Shown: positions 9,255 through 18,389 of the stretch, piece after piece
Position numbering within the stretch: position 1 is the stretch's first letter
Layout of the letters: each line of letters begins with the position of its first letter
Assembly: GCA_009379955.1 (NCBI GenBank)
Contig: WHST01000010.1
Location: 22,826-86,825, forward strand
Source of the DNA: Streptosporangiales bacterium
GTDB taxonomy: Bacteria; Actinomycetota; Actinomycetes; Streptosporangiales; WHST01
Length of the DNA: 64,000 nucleotides
Direction of reading: 5' to 3'
Position numbers and translations under genes: made by a program
The notes under the pieces: generated by a model
What the model saw: the letters and a program-made list of their open reading frames with translations, nothing else
Database searches by the model: none
Told to the model about the DNA's origin: nothing

Positions 9255-10115
9255 TCAGGCCGCCAGCTCGCAGGCGGCCCGACCGCGGGCCTCGCCGGCC
9301 GGGGTGAGGCAGTCGCGCAGGTGGTACGTCTGCTGGCCGTAGCGGGCGTCGGGGACGACCGTGACGTTGCCGGCCTCGTCGACCTCGCACGGGTTGTCGA
9401 GGCTGCAGTCCGCGCCGGTGTTCTCGTACGCGGTGTTGTTGACGCCGACGATCTCGTTGCTCGCGGCGTCGATCACCGGCGAGCCGGACGTGCCGCCGAT
9501 GGTGTCGCAGCCGGGCGTGTAGCGGATGGAGTCCTTGGCGACGTAGCCGTCCTCCTTGAGCTGGGGGACGAACCCGTCGATGCCGCAGGAGTAGATCTCC
9601 TCCCAGTAGCCCGACACGACCTTGATGTCGGTGCCCGCGGTCGGGTGGGACTCGGCGAGGGTGAGCGCCTCGGTGTCGTACTCCGACCTGAGCTCGGCGT
9701 ACGTCTCCTCGACCCGGTACACGGCGGCGTCGGTGTCGGTCATCGTGGCGTACGCCAGCAGGTCGGCGGTCAGCGTGCCGACCGTGTCGTCACCGGCCGC
9801 GTTGAGCAGCTGGAACGTCCTGGTGGACGGCTCGTTCGTCATGACCTCGCCGGGCTCCGGCATGCCGTCGACGCAATGGCCGTTGGTGAGGACGAGCGCC
9901 TTCGCGTCGTCGGCCGAGTCGGCGAACCGGAAGACCGAGCCCGAGCAGTTGCTCAGCTTCACGATCCCGCGGAAGTCGACCGCGGCCCGGTCGGTGCTCG
10001 GCTGGTCCGTACGGGGCGCGGCACCTGCGGAGCCCGTGGCCATGCCGAGGGTGAGCGCGCCGCCGAGCACGGTGGCCAGCAGCGCGGTCGTGAGGGTTCG
10101 TGCCTTGCGACGCAT
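9255..10115 (-). CDS. Secreted trypsin-like serine protease
   Basis: It has 286 residues. The ATG at 10115 follows GGGAGGACGCCG. The frame is open far upstream, but the signal peptide (MRRKARTLTTALL, cleavage near SAGAA) fixes the start. Chymotrypsin-fold triad: His in LVLTNGHCVDG, Asp in TDTDAAVYRV, Ser in GGTSGSPVIDA. Several cysteine pairs are consistent with an exported enzyme. GTSGSPV rather than GDSGGP places it with the bacterial glutamyl-endopeptidase-like/S1 group that includes many uncharacterised actinobacterial enzymes. It is the last gene of the protease island, transcribed toward the subtilase. Confidence 0.88.
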   Translation of the reverse strand: MRRKARTLTTALLATVLGGALTLGMATGSAGAAPRTDQPSTDRAAVDFRGIVKLSNCSGSVFRFADSADDAKALVLTNGHCVDGMPEPGEVMTNEPSTRTFQLLNAAGDDTVGTLTADLLAYATMTDTDAAVYRVEETYAELRSEYDTEALTLAESHPTAGTDIKVVSGYWEEIYSCGIDGFVPQLKEDGYVAKDSIRYTPGCDTIGGTSGSPVIDAASNEIVGVNNTAYENTGADCSLDNPCEVDEAGNVTVVPDARYGQQTYHLRDCLTPAGEARGRAACELAA

Positions 10116-10275
10116 CGGCGTCCTCCCGGGGATGCGTGGCGCCGTGGGGGGTCGGCGCCGTACTCGACTGAGGGCAATCGGCCCACTACACCGAGTTGTG
10201 GGAGATCGGTCAAGTACGGGTGGCGTCCGCCACAGTCCGTAGTGGCCGGAACGGTGCCTCGTACAGTGTGGGCCC

Positions 10276-10812
10276 ATGAGTGCGGACGAATCGGCGGTAC
10301 ACATCGGCACGCTGGGTGAGCACCGGCCACGGGTCCACGAGGAGGCCTGGGTCGCTCCCGGCGCCGTCCTCGTCGGTCGAGTGACGATCGGGGCCAGGTC
10401 GAGCATCTGGTACGGCTGCGTCCTGCGCGCCGACGACGAGGACGTCGTCATCGGCGACGAGGTCAACATCCAGGACCTCTCCTGCCTGCACTCCGACCCG
10501 GGCCAGCCCGCCGTCCTCGAGGACCGCGTCTCGGTCGGGCACCGCGCCATCGTGCACGGCGCCCGCATCGGCGCGGGGTCGCTCGTGGGCATGGGCGCGA
10601 TCGTCCTCGGCGGCGCGGAGGTCGGCGCGGGCTCGCTCGTGGCCGCCGGCGCGGTCGTCCGCCCCGGCGCCGTGATCCCGCCGGGCATGCTCGCCGCGGG
10701 CGTCCCCGCCAAGGTGCTCAGGCCGCTCAAGGACCAGGAGCTCACCATGCTCGAGGGCACCTGGCGCTCGTACGTCGGCCGCGCCGACCGCCACCGCACC
10801 GCCACCTGGTGA
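10276..10812 (+). CDS. Gamma-class carbonic anhydrase family protein
   Basis: It has 178 residues, typical length for the family. Left-handed beta-helix hexapeptide repeats run through most of the protein (APGAVLVGRVTIGARSSIWYG, and similar). Putative metal-binding histidines occur in SCLHSDPG and in VGHRAIVHGARIG. Family members are trimeric and either hydrate carbon dioxide or act as CaiE/PaaY-like proteins; the sequence cannot separate these. The ATG at 10276 is 14 bp after a TACAGT that could be a -10 element, so the transcript may be nearly leaderless. It is divergent from the protease and convergent with the prenyl synthase. Confidence 0.9.
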   Translation: MSADESAVHIGTLGEHRPRVHEEAWVAPGAVLVGRVTIGARSSIWYGCVLRADDEDVVIGDEVNIQDLSCLHSDPGQPAVLEDRVSVGHRAIVHGARIGAGSLVGMGAIVLGGAEVGAGSLVAAGAVVRPGAVIPPGMLAAGVPAKVLRPLKDQELTMLEGTWRSYVGRADRHRTATW

Positions 10813-10819
10813 GGTGGGC

Positions 10820-11827
10820 CTAGCGCTTGCGCGTCGTGACGTAGTGCGCCACCTCGTGCAGCTCGTCGCGGACGTCGCCGGCGAGCGGGACGGCGTCGAG
10901 TGCGCCGAGCGCCAGGTCGAGCCTGGTCGCGGCCTCGCGCTCCGCCCAGTCGCGGCCGCCTGCCGCCACCACGAGGTCGGCGCAGCGGCGCAGCCCGTCC
11001 TCGTCGAGGTCGGGACGGGCATACGAGGCAGCCAGCTCGGCGGCCTCGGGACCCGCCGACCGCAGCGCGTACACGACGGGCAGCGACTTCTTCCGCGTCC
11101 GCAGGTCGGTGAGCACGGGCTTGCCCGTGACGTCCGGCGTGCCCCAGATGCCGAGGAGGTCGTCGACGAACTGGAACGCCAGCCCGAGGTGGTGGCCGTA
11201 GTCGCCCAGCGCGGTCGTGAGTGCCGGTGACCCGCCCGCCCACAGCGAGCCGAGGGAGCAGGCGGCGGACAGCAGCGCGGCCGTCTTCGCCTCGGCCATC
11301 GCGACGCACTCGTCGACGGCGACGTCCGCGCGCCGCTCGAACGAGATGTCGACGGCCTGCCCGGTCAGCATCCGCCGCGTCGCCGTGGCGAGCGTACGGC
11401 CGGCCGCCTCGGCGCGTCCCGCGTCGCACGCGACGGTCTCGTGGGCGAGGGTGAGCAGCGCGTCGCCGGCGAGCACCGCGGCCGGCATGCCGAAGACCGC
11501 CCACACCGTCGGACGGTGGTGCCGCTCGCCGTCGCCGTCGATCAGGTCGTCGTGCACGAGCGAGGAGTTGTGCACCAGCTCCACGGCGACCGCCGGTGGG
11601 ATCGCCTCGGCGTCCGACCCGCCGGCGGCCCTGGCACCGAGCAGGGCGAGCGCAGGTCGCAGCCCCTTGCCCGCGCCACCGTCGTGCGGGTGGCCGTGCT
11701 CGTCCAGCCAGCCGAAGTGGTAGCCGACGACCTCCCGCAGCGGCGACTCCAGTCGCTCCACCGCGGCGCGGATCGCGGGTCGGACGGCCGTGCGCGCCGC
11801 GCCGAGCACCGCGGGGACGTGGGTCAC
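10820..11827 (-). CDS. Polyprenyl (geranylgeranyl-type) diphosphate synthase
   Basis: It has 335 residues from a GTG at 11827. The class I trans-prenyltransferase signatures are present: the first Asp-rich motif in LVHDDLIDGD and the second in FQFVDDLLGIWG, plus GKGLRPAL and TGKPVLTDLRTRKKSLP. It condenses isopentenyl diphosphate with an allylic diphosphate. The chain length is probably C15-C20 or longer and cannot be fixed from the motif alone. The first and last portions look complete. No terpene cyclase or carotenoid gene is adjacent, so the product may feed quinones or other isoprenoids. The frame is open further upstream, but the upstream translation is low-complexity and not family-like. 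Confidence 0.9.
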   Translation of the reverse strand: MTHVPAVLGAARTAVRPAIRAAVERLESPLREVVGYHFGWLDEHGHPHDGGAGKGLRPALALLGARAAGGSDAEAIPPAVAVELVHNSSLVHDDLIDGDGERHHRPTVWAVFGMPAAVLAGDALLTLAHETVACDAGRAEAAGRTLATATRRMLTGQAVDISFERRADVAVDECVAMAEAKTAALLSAACSLGSLWAGGSPALTTALGDYGHHLGLAFQFVDDLLGIWGTPDVTGKPVLTDLRTRKKSLPVVYALRSAGPEAAELAASYARPDLDEDGLRRCADLVVAAGGRDWAEREAATRLDLALGALDAVPLAGDVRDELHEVAHYVTTRKR

Positions 11828-11889
11828 GCCTCGCAGCGTACGTGCGCTCCCGTTGGCCGTGACGTACGGGATTGGCCAAGATGGGGACC

Positions 11890-13866
11890 ATGACCCACCC
11901 CGCGGTGCTCTGGAGTCCACCCGACGACGTACTCGAGACCTCGCGCATCGGTGACTACCTGCGCTGGCTCGAACGCACCCGCGGCCTTGCCTTCGCCGAC
12001 TACGCCGCGTTGTGGCGCTGGTCGGTCGACGACCTCGAGGGCTTCTGGTCGTCGCTGTGGGACTACTTCGACGTCCGCTCACACGCGCCGTACACGGCGG
12101 TGCTGAGCGGCCGGACGATGCCCGGTGCCAGGTGGTTCGAGGGCGCGACGCTCAACTACGCCGAGCACGCCCTGCGGATGCCAGGCGTCGCCGACGACGA
12201 CGTGGTGATCGTGGCACGGTCGCAGTCCCGCGGGCCCGTCGAGCTCACGGCGGCGGAGCTGCGTGACCAGGTCGGACGCGCGCGCGCCGGGTTGCGCAGG
12301 CTGGGCGTCGGTCGGGGTGACCGGGTGGCCGCGTACCTGCCGAACGTCCCCGAGGCGACCGTCCTGCTGCTCGCGACGGCGAGCCTGGGCGCGGTGTTCT
12401 CCTCGTGCGCGCCGGAGTTCGGCAGCCGCAGCGTCGTCGACCGGTGGCGGCAGATCGAGCCGAAGGTGCTGGTGACCGTCGACGGCTACCGCTACGGCGC
12501 GAAGGACGTCGACAAGTCCGCGGAGATCGCGGCGATCCGTGCCGAGCTGCCCGGCCTCGCGCACACCGTCCTCGTGCCCTACCTCGATCCCGGCGCGCAC
12601 CTGCCGGACACCGTGGGCTGGGCTGAACTGCTCGCCGAGCCGGCGGAGCCGGTCACCGACCCGGTGCCGTTCGACCACCCGCTCTACGTGCTCTACTCCT
12701 CCGGCACCACCGGCCTGCCGAAGCCGATCGTGCACGGGCACGGCGGCATCCTGCTCGAGCACCTGAAGATCCTCGCCCTGCACTCCGACCTCGGGCCGGG
12801 CTCGCGGTTCTTCTGGTTCTCCACCACCGGCTGGATGATGTGGAACTACCTCGTGTCCGGTCTCCTCGTGGGCTCCACGATCGTGCTCTTCGACGGCAAC
12901 CCGGGGCACCCTGACCTCGGCGAGCTGTGGCGGATCGCCGGCGAGACGGGGATGACGTACTTCGGTACGAGCGCGCCCTTCCTGATGGCGTGCCGCAAGG
13001 AGGGGATCGAGCCGCGTGAGGTCGCCGACATCTCACGTCTGCGCGGCATGGGATCCACCGGAGCGCCGCTCACCGCCGAGGGCTTCCACTGGGTGTACGA
13101 GCACGTCGCCGACCAGGACGACACGCCCGGTCTGCAGTTGGCGTCGGTGTCGGGCGGCACGGACGTGTGCACCGCGATCGTCGGCGCCGTGCCGCTGCTG
13201 CCGGTCCGGGCAGGGGAGATCCCCTGCCGGTGCCTGGGCGCGCGCGTCGAGGCGTACGACGAGGAGGGCGCGCCGACGATCGGGCGCCAGGGGGAGCTGG
13301 TGATCACCGCGCCGATGCCGTCGATGCCGGTCGGCTTCTGGGGTGACACCGACGGGTCCCGCTACCGCGACGCGTACTTCGACACCTACGACGGCGTGTG
13401 GCGGCACGGTGACTGGATCACGATCGGCGCCGACGGCCACTGCCTGATCACCGGGCGGTCCGACGCCACGCTCAACCGGGGTGGCGTGCGGCTCGGCACG
13501 GCGGAGTTCTACACCGTTGTCGAGGGGATGGACGAGGTCGTCGACAGCCTCGTCGTGCACCTGGAGCGCGGCGACGACCCCGCGGGACGGCTGCTGCTGT
13601 TCGTCGTGCTCGCCGACGGCGTGAGCCTCGACGACGGGCTGCGCAGGCGCATCGCCACCGAGCTGCGCACGGCCCTGTCGCCCCGGCACGTCCCGGACGA
13701 CGTGCACCAGGTCGCCGCCGTCCCCCGCACGCTGTCCGGCAAGAAGCTCGAGGTGCCCGTGAAGCGGATCCTCACCGGCACACCGGTCGAGGAGGCCGCG
13801 GCGAAGGGTGCCCTGGTCAACCCCGAGTCGCTCGTGGAATACGAGAGGTTGGGAGTCCGCTGCTGA
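11890..13866 (+). CDS. Acetoacetate--CoA ligase
   Basis: It has about 658 residues, the usual length for AacS. ATG 11890 (MTHPAVLW) is preferred; ATG 11881 and TTG 11872 are in frame. ANL-superfamily motifs: the ATP loop YSSGTTGLPKPIVHGHGG, TGWMMWNY, the RLxxGxxTGR-like TGRSDATLNRGGVRLG, and the catalytic lysine in TLSGKKLEVPVKR. The N-terminal AacS extension (RIGDYLRWLERTRGL, DLEGFWSSLWDYF) distinguishes it from acetyl-CoA synthetase. It activates acetoacetate for ketone-body or polyhydroxybutyrate-related metabolism. It is transcribed divergently from the prenyl synthase with a very short shared promoter region. Confidence 0.92.
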   Translation: MTHPAVLWSPPDDVLETSRIGDYLRWLERTRGLAFADYAALWRWSVDDLEGFWSSLWDYFDVRSHAPYTAVLSGRTMPGARWFEGATLNYAEHALRMPGVADDDVVIVARSQSRGPVELTAAELRDQVGRARAGLRRLGVGRGDRVAAYLPNVPEATVLLLATASLGAVFSSCAPEFGSRSVVDRWRQIEPKVLVTVDGYRYGAKDVDKSAEIAAIRAELPGLAHTVLVPYLDPGAHLPDTVGWAELLAEPAEPVTDPVPFDHPLYVLYSSGTTGLPKPIVHGHGGILLEHLKILALHSDLGPGSRFFWFSTTGWMMWNYLVSGLLVGSTIVLFDGNPGHPDLGELWRIAGETGMTYFGTSAPFLMACRKEGIEPREVADISRLRGMGSTGAPLTAEGFHWVYEHVADQDDTPGLQLASVSGGTDVCTAIVGAVPLLPVRAGEIPCRCLGARVEAYDEEGAPTIGRQGELVITAPMPSMPVGFWGDTDGSRYRDAYFDTYDGVWRHGDWITIGADGHCLITGRSDATLNRGGVRLGTAEFYTVVEGMDEVVDSLVVHLERGDDPAGRLLLFVVLADGVSLDDGLRRRIATELRTALSPRHVPDDVHQVAAVPRTLSGKKLEVPVKRILTGTPVEEAAAKGALVNPESLVEYERLGVRC

Positions 13867-13970
13867 CCCCGCCCGCCGCCCGTGTGACCATTGTCGCCGG
13901 GTGGGCGCGTAACCACTTGTTGCCCTAACATGCCCAACGCGTAACCGCCCCGTTCATAGGAGCTAAAGAC

Positions 13971-14588
13971 GTGCGTATACGGCTTACGCCGCGAGACCAG
14001 ACGTTCTACGAGCTGTTCACCGAGTCGGCCAAGAACATCCTCGTCGGCTCCAGGCTCCTCGTGGACCTGTTCAACGACGGCGCGGACCGTGCGGCCATCG
14101 CCGAGAAGATGCGGGCCTGCGAGCACGCGGGTGACGACTGCGTCCACCGGATCATGAAGCGGATGAACCAGACGTTCGTCACGCCGTTCGACCGGCAGGA
14201 CATCCACCGGCTCGCCGGCGAGATGGACGACGTCCTCGACTTCATGGAGGCCGCGGCCGACCTCATCGTCCTGTACCAGCTCGAGGAGCTGCCGAAGGAG
14301 ATGATCGCGCAGGTCGAGGTGCTCGAACGGGCCGCCGAGCTCACCGCCGAGGCGATGCCGCGGCTGAAGGCGATGCGCGACCTCGAGGAGTACTGGATCG
14401 AGGTCAACCGGCTGGAGAACCAGGGCGACCAGATCTACCGGCGGCTGCTCGCCAAGCTCTTCGGCGGCGACTACGACGCGCTCACCGTGCTCAAGCTGAA
14501 GGAGGTCGTCGACCAGCTCGAGCAGGCGATGGACGCGTTCGAGCACGTCGCCAACACCGTCGAGACCATCGCGGTCAAGGAGTCGTGA
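13971..14588 (+). CDS. DUF47 (PhoU-like) accessory protein of phosphate transporter
   Basis: It has 205 residues. The GTG at 13971 has AGGAG 9 bp upstream. It is an all-helical protein with PhoU-like E/DxxxD spacing (KMRACEHAGDDCVHRIMK, EMDDVLDFMEAAADL, RLENQGDQIYRRLL). Family members partner with Pit low-affinity phosphate permeases and lie directly upstream of them, as here (34 bp to pitA). It probably restrains or assembles the transporter at the membrane. The upstream region contains two GCGTAACC elements (near 13907 and 13939), but no clean PHO box. Confidence 0.9.
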   Translation: MRIRLTPRDQTFYELFTESAKNILVGSRLLVDLFNDGADRAAIAEKMRACEHAGDDCVHRIMKRMNQTFVTPFDRQDIHRLAGEMDDVLDFMEAAADLIVLYQLEELPKEMIAQVEVLERAAELTAEAMPRLKAMRDLEEYWIEVNRLENQGDQIYRRLLAKLFGGDYDALTVLKLKEVVDQLEQAMDAFEHVANTVETIAVKES

Positions 14589-14622
14589 GCGTGCGACCTG
14601 CGGCGAAGGGCGGGCGCGCGTA

Positions 14623-15621
14623 ATGGAGTTCGCCGGCCTCGTCGTCGTCCTCGCTGTCGCGTTGCTCTTCAACTACACGAACGGGTTCCACGACGCCGCC
14701 AACGCGATCGCGACGTCGGTCTCCACCCGGGCCCTGACGCCACGGGTGGCTCTCGCGATGGCCGCCGTCATGAACCTCATCGGGGCGTTCCTCGGCACCA
14801 AGGTCGCCGAGACGGTCGGCAGGGGCATCATCGAGACGCCCAAGGGCCCGCACGGGCTCGTCATCGTGTTCGCGGCACTCGTCGGGGCGATCGCCTGGAA
14901 CCTCGTCACCTGGTACTTCGGGCTGCCGTCCTCGTCCTCCCACGCTCTCATCGGCGGCATGATCGGCGCGGCGCTGGCGGCCAGCAGCCCCGTCCTCTGG
15001 CACGGCGTGGTCGAGAAGGTCCTCATCCCGATGATCGCGTCGCCGATCGTCGGCGGCCTGCTCGGCTACCTCGTCATGCTCGGGATCCTCTGGGGGTTCA
15101 GGAGGTATCCGCCGGGCAAGCTCAACCGAGGGTTCCGGGTGGCCCAGTCCGTCTCGGCCGCCGCCATGGCGCTCGGCCACGGCCTGCAGGACGCGCAGAA
15201 GACGATGGGCATCATGGTCCTCGCCCTGGTGACCACCGGCTACCACACCGGCTTCAAGGTCCCCGTCTGGGTGACGGTCTCCAGCGCGCTGGTGATCTCG
15301 CTCGGCACGTACTCCGGCGGCTGGCGGATCATGCGCACGCTGGGCCGCCGGGTGATCGAGCTCGACCCGCCGCACGGCTTCGCCGCCGAGGCGACGGCGT
15401 CCTCGGTGCTCTACACGACGGCCTTCGTGTTCGCGGCACCGATCTCGACCACCCACACGATCACCTCGGCGATCATGGGCGTCGGCGCGACCAAGCGGCT
15501 GTCCGCCGTCAGGTGGGGCGTCGCGGGCAACATCGTCACCGCCTGGGTGCTGACGATCCCTGCCTCGGCGATCGTGGCGGCGATCGTCTACTGGATCGCC
15601 CACCTCATCACCCGTGCCTGA
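14623..15621 (+). CDS. pit: Low-affinity inorganic phosphate transporter (PiT family)
   Basis: It has 332 residues with about ten predicted membrane spans. The family signature appears twice: near the N-terminus NYTNGFHDAANAIATSVSTR and in the second half ISTTHTITSAIMGVG with ALGHGLQDAQKTMG. PiT proteins carry metal-phosphate or phosphate into the cell with protons. Coupling to the upstream DUF47 gene supports the assignment. The ATG at 14623 has no good ribosome binding site, so translation may depend on the upstream gene. It is convergent with mshD, only 12 bp apart. Confidence 0.93.
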   Translation: MEFAGLVVVLAVALLFNYTNGFHDAANAIATSVSTRALTPRVALAMAAVMNLIGAFLGTKVAETVGRGIIETPKGPHGLVIVFAALVGAIAWNLVTWYFGLPSSSSHALIGGMIGAALAASSPVLWHGVVEKVLIPMIASPIVGGLLGYLVMLGILWGFRRYPPGKLNRGFRVAQSVSAAAMALGHGLQDAQKTMGIMVLALVTTGYHTGFKVPVWVTVSSALVISLGTYSGGWRIMRTLGRRVIELDPPHGFAAEATASSVLYTTAFVFAAPISTTHTITSAIMGVGATKRLSAVRWGVAGNIVTAWVLTIPASAIVAAIVYWIAHLITRA

Positions 15622-15633
15622 CCGCTGCGCGTC

Positions 15634-16521
15634 TCACGCGCGGCGGGCGTACATCGTGTCGGTGCCGCCGTGGACGAAGCCGAGTTTTCGGTACAGGCCG
15701 ACGGCGGCGGTGTTGTCCGACTCCACGTAGAGGGTCACGGTGTCGAGCCCGCGGTCGCGGAGGTGGGCGAGCCCCGTCAGCAGGAGGACCTTGCCGAGCC
15801 CGGTGCCCTGCTCGCCGGGGTCGACGCCGATGACATAGACCTCGCCGACGCCGTCCTCGACCTTGGTCCAGTGGAACCCGACCAGCCGGTCGTCGCGTTC
15901 GGCGAGGAAGAAGCCCTCGGGGTCGAACCAGTCCGCGCGCTCGCGCGCCTCCAGGTCGGCGAGCTGCACGCGACCCTGCTCGGGGTGGGAGGCGAACGCC
16001 CTCGCGTTGACCTCGAGCCACGCCCGCTCGTCCGCGCCCGGACGGAACAGCCGGACGGTCAGACCGTCCGGCGCCACCGGCTCGGGGAGGTCGGGGACGT
16101 CCGCGAGCGCCAGACGCATCTGCCACAACGACCGCACCGGCGCGAAGCCGAGCCGCTCGGCGAACGCGGCGGCCGCGGGCAGTCCGCCGTGGGCCCACAC
16201 CCGCAGCCGCGGATCCGTCCGCTCCGCCGCCGCCACGAGCGCACGCCCGACGCCGTGTCGCCGCGCGTCCGCGGCGACCACGAGCTCGCCGGCGGCACCG
16301 GCGGGATCGTGGGGATCGAGCTGCGCGTACCCGGCGACCTCGTCGCCGCGGTGGCCGAGCAGGTGCGTCACGCCGTCACCGTCGCCGCGCAGGCGCAGCA
16401 GGAACTGCTCGCCCAGCGGCGCGACGCCGTCGGCGGCCTGCGCGGACCCGGCGATCTCCTCGACCCGGTCGGCCTGCTCGGCGGTCAGCCGGTCGGCGGT
16501 CACCACACGCGTTTCGCTCAC
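15634..16521 (-). CDS. mshD: Mycothiol synthase
   Basis: It has 295 residues made of two tandem GNAT acetyltransferase domains, the hallmark of MshD. The first half has [20 protein letters not shown], the second [20 protein letters not shown] with [18 protein letters not shown]. It acetylates the cysteine of Cys-GlcN-Ins with acetyl-CoA, the last step of mycothiol synthesis. The GTG start at 16521 overlaps the glnR stop (GTGA), so it is translationally coupled to glnR. With mshA at 48172, two mycothiol pathway genes are in the window. Confidence 0.92.
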   Translation of the reverse strand: MSETRVVTADRLTAEQADRVEEIAGSAQAADGVAPLGEQFLLRLRGDGDGVTHLLGHRGDEVAGYAQLDPHDPAGAAGELVVAADARRHGVGRALVAAAERTDPRLRVWAHGGLPAAAAFAERLGFAPVRSLWQMRLALADVPDLPEPVAPDGLTVRLFRPGADERAWLEVNARAFASHPEQGRVQLADLEARERADWFDPEGFFLAERDDRLVGFHWTKVEDGVGEVYVIGVDPGEQGTGLGKVLLLTGLAHLRDRGLDTVTLYVESDNTAAVGLYRKLGFVHGGTDTMYARRA

Positions 16522-17231
16522 CCCGGTACGGTACGCGGCGACTTCTCGCCGCCGGGCGCGTCCTGCGCCGGGACGAAGCGGTAGCCGACGTTGCGCACCG
16601 TGCCGATCAGCGACTCGTGCTCGGACCCCAGCTTGGCGCGCAGTCGCCGCACGTGGACGTCGACGGTGCGGGTGCCGCCGAAGTAGTCGTAGCCCCACAC
16701 CTCCTGCAGCAGCTGCGCGCGGGTGAACACCCTGCCCGGGTGCTGCGCGAGGTACTTCAGCAGCTCGAACTCCTTGAACGTCAGGTCGAGCGCCTGACCG
16801 CGCAGCTTGGCCGTGTAGGTCGACTCCTCGATGGTGAGGTCGCCGTCGCGGACGATCCCCGGGGAGTCCTCGCCGTCGCCCTCCGTACGCCCGACGGCCA
16901 GCCGGATCCGTGCCTCGACCTCGGCCGGTCCCGCCGTGTCGAGGACGACGTCGTCGGCGCCCCAGTCCGCGTGCACCGCGGCGAGCGCACCCTCGGTCAC
17001 CACGAGCAGCAGCGGGCACCGCAGGCCGGTGGCGCGGATCACCCGGGACAGCCCGCGCGCCCGGACGAGGTCGCGCCGCGCATCGAGCAGCACCACGTCG
17101 GCGGTCGGGGCGTCGATCAGAGCGGCTGCCTCGGCCGACACGACGCGCACCGTGTGGGGGAGCAGCGCGAGGGCGGGAAGCACCTCGGCAGAGGGGCCTG
17201 AGGCGTTGGTCAGCATCATGACCATACCCAT
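16518..17231 (-). CDS. glnR: GlnR, OmpR-type nitrogen regulator
   Basis: It has 237 residues; ATG 17231 follows GAGGAGGACCC. The N-terminal half is the atypical receiver domain of GlnR ([57 protein letters not shown]). The C-terminal winged helix is almost invariant in the family ([55 protein letters not shown]). GlnR activates ammonium assimilation and transport genes and works without a cognate kinase. It overlaps mshD by 4 bp. A large nested palindrome fills most of the intergenic region before the divergent MoaD-like gene. Confidence 0.95.
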   Translation of the reverse strand: MGMVMMLTNASGPSAEVLPALALLPHTVRVVSAEAAALIDAPTADVVLLDARRDLVRARGLSRVIRATGLRCPLLLVVTEGALAAVHADWGADDVVLDTAGPAEVEARIRLAVGRTEGDGEDSPGIVRDGDLTIEESTYTAKLRGQALDLTFKEFELLKYLAQHPGRVFTRAQLLQEVWGYDYFGGTRTVDVHVRRLRAKLGSEHESLIGTVRNVGYRFVPAQDAPGGEKSPRTVPG

Positions 17232-17245
17232 GGGTCCTCCTCGTA

Positions 17246-17325
17246 GTGACCAGTCGACTCGAAGGTAGCGGGTGCTCGCGGGCCACGTGACCTGCGAGCG
17301 GCTGCCTTCGAGTCGGGCTGGTCAC
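17246..17325. repeat. 80-bp nested inverted repeat between glnR and the MoaD-like gene
   Basis: Outer arms GTGACCAG (17246-17253) and CTGGTCAC (17318-17325), middle arms CGACTCGAAGG (17255-17265) and CCTTCGAGTCG (17305-17315), and an inner imperfect pair around CACGTG (about 17273-17300) are all centred near 17286. It could fold as a long hairpin in either transcript or act as a symmetric regulator site. Its function is unknown. Confidence 0.8.
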
Positions 17326-17357
17326 CATCTGCACGGTTGATAGGCGAGGATAGCGAG

Positions 17358-17621
17358 GTGAGCACCGCAACCATCAGGTACTGGGCGGCGGCCAGGGATG
17401 CCGCGGGCACCGCGGAGGAGAGCTACGAGGCCGCGACGCTGGCCGAGATGCTCGACCACGCGCGCGACCGGCACGGCTTCGACGAGCGCTTCGTCGCGGT
17501 GCTCTCGTACTGCTCGTTCCTCGTCGACGGCACCCCCGTCGGCGCCCGTTCGACCGGCTCCGTCGAGCTGCGCGACGGCATGACCGTCGAGGCGCTCCCG
17601 CCGTTCGCGGGCGGCTGCTGA
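17358..17621 (+). CDS. MoaD/ThiS-like sulfur carrier protein
   Basis: It has 87 residues from GTG 17358 (VSTATIRYWAAARDAAG). This is the beta-grasp ubiquitin-like fold of sulfur carriers, ending VEALPPFAGGC. The usual C-terminus is a bare GG that is adenylated and thiocarboxylated. Here one cysteine follows the GG, which would need trimming or an alternative chemistry. It overlaps DUF2993 by one base (TGATG). Its neighbours, a DUF2993 protein and a thiosulfate sulfurtransferase, suggest a place in sulfur transfer. The exact partner (molybdopterin, thiamine or cysteine synthesis) cannot be told. Confidence 0.85.
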   Translation: MSTATIRYWAAARDAAGTAEESYEAATLAEMLDHARDRHGFDERFVAVLSYCSFLVDGTPVGARSTGSVELRDGMTVEALPPFAGGC

Positions 17622-18313
17622 TGCGCGCGCTCGTCGGGATGCTCGTCGCCCTCGTCGTCCTCCTGGCGCTCGCCGTCGGCGCCGACCGGGTGGTCGACTA
17701 CAACGTCGAGAAGCGCGCCGCCGAGTCGCTGGCCGGGCAGCTCGGCACCACCCCAGACGTCGACGTCGCCGGCTTCCCGTTCCTCACCCAGTGGGGGTCG
17801 GGACGGTACGAGCGGGTCACCGTCACCGCTGACCGCGCGACCCTCGGCGACACCCGCGTCGAGGACGTCGAGATGGTGCTGTCCGACCTCCGCGCGCCGG
17901 CGTACGTGAGCAACGAGCGCGACGTCGCCGCCGCCACCGCCGGCTCGCTGCGCATGACCGGCACGCTGCCGTACGGCTCCCTGGCGTTGCCCGCCGGGAT
18001 CAAGGCGAAGCGCAACGGCACGTCGAGGCGCACCGTGCACCTGTCGGGCGAGGTCGAGGTGCTCGGCCAGCGGCCGAAGTTCGAGGCGGTCGTCCGGGTG
18101 AGCCTGCGCGACGGCCAGGTGCGGCTCGAACCTCGCTCCGTCGACTTCCTCGGCGGCATCCCGAGCGCCGCCATCACCGCCCTCGTCCGCGACAACCTCA
18201 CGCTCACCCTGTCGCCCGACGTGCCCGAGGGCACGGCGATCACCGGCCTCGCCGTGGCCGACGACGGTCTCGACCTCACCGTGACGGGCACGAACGTCAC
18301 CATGCCCCGCTGA
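17621..18313 (+). CDS. DUF2993 (LmeA-like) exported lipid-binding protein
   Basis: It has 230 residues with an N-terminal membrane anchor or signal (VGMLVALVVLLALAVGAD). Family features: VVDYNVEKRAAESLAGQL, DVDVAGFPFLTQWGSGRYE, ITALVRDNLTLTLSPDVPEG. DUF2993 proteins have an LEA/TULIP-like lipid-binding fold, and the mycobacterial LmeA acts in mannan synthesis in the periplasm. Its start overlaps the preceding stop, so it is translationally coupled to the MoaD-like gene. That coupling is conserved in actinobacteria, although the shared function is unclear. Confidence 0.87.
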   Translation: MRALVGMLVALVVLLALAVGADRVVDYNVEKRAAESLAGQLGTTPDVDVAGFPFLTQWGSGRYERVTVTADRATLGDTRVEDVEMVLSDLRAPAYVSNERDVAAATAGSLRMTGTLPYGSLALPAGIKAKRNGTSRRTVHLSGEVEVLGQRPKFEAVVRVSLRDGQVRLEPRSVDFLGGIPSAAITALVRDNLTLTLSPDVPEGTAITGLAVADDGLDLTVTGTNVTMPR

Positions 18314-18389
18314 CGTCACCGAATGGCGGCTCGTCCACCATGCGGACGGACCGCCGACGGAGGGCGGGCACGACGGGTACAGTGGCTCC

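Noticed and set aside
9255..11948. 897-codon open frame on the minus strand
   Set aside because: Only the last 286 codons are protein-like (signal peptide and protease). The upstream part is antisense to the carbonic anhydrase and out of frame with the prenyl synthase.
13907..13946. PHO box upstream of the DUF47-pit operon
   Set aside because: Only two GCGTAACC elements 32 bp apart are seen, without the 11-bp direct repeat.
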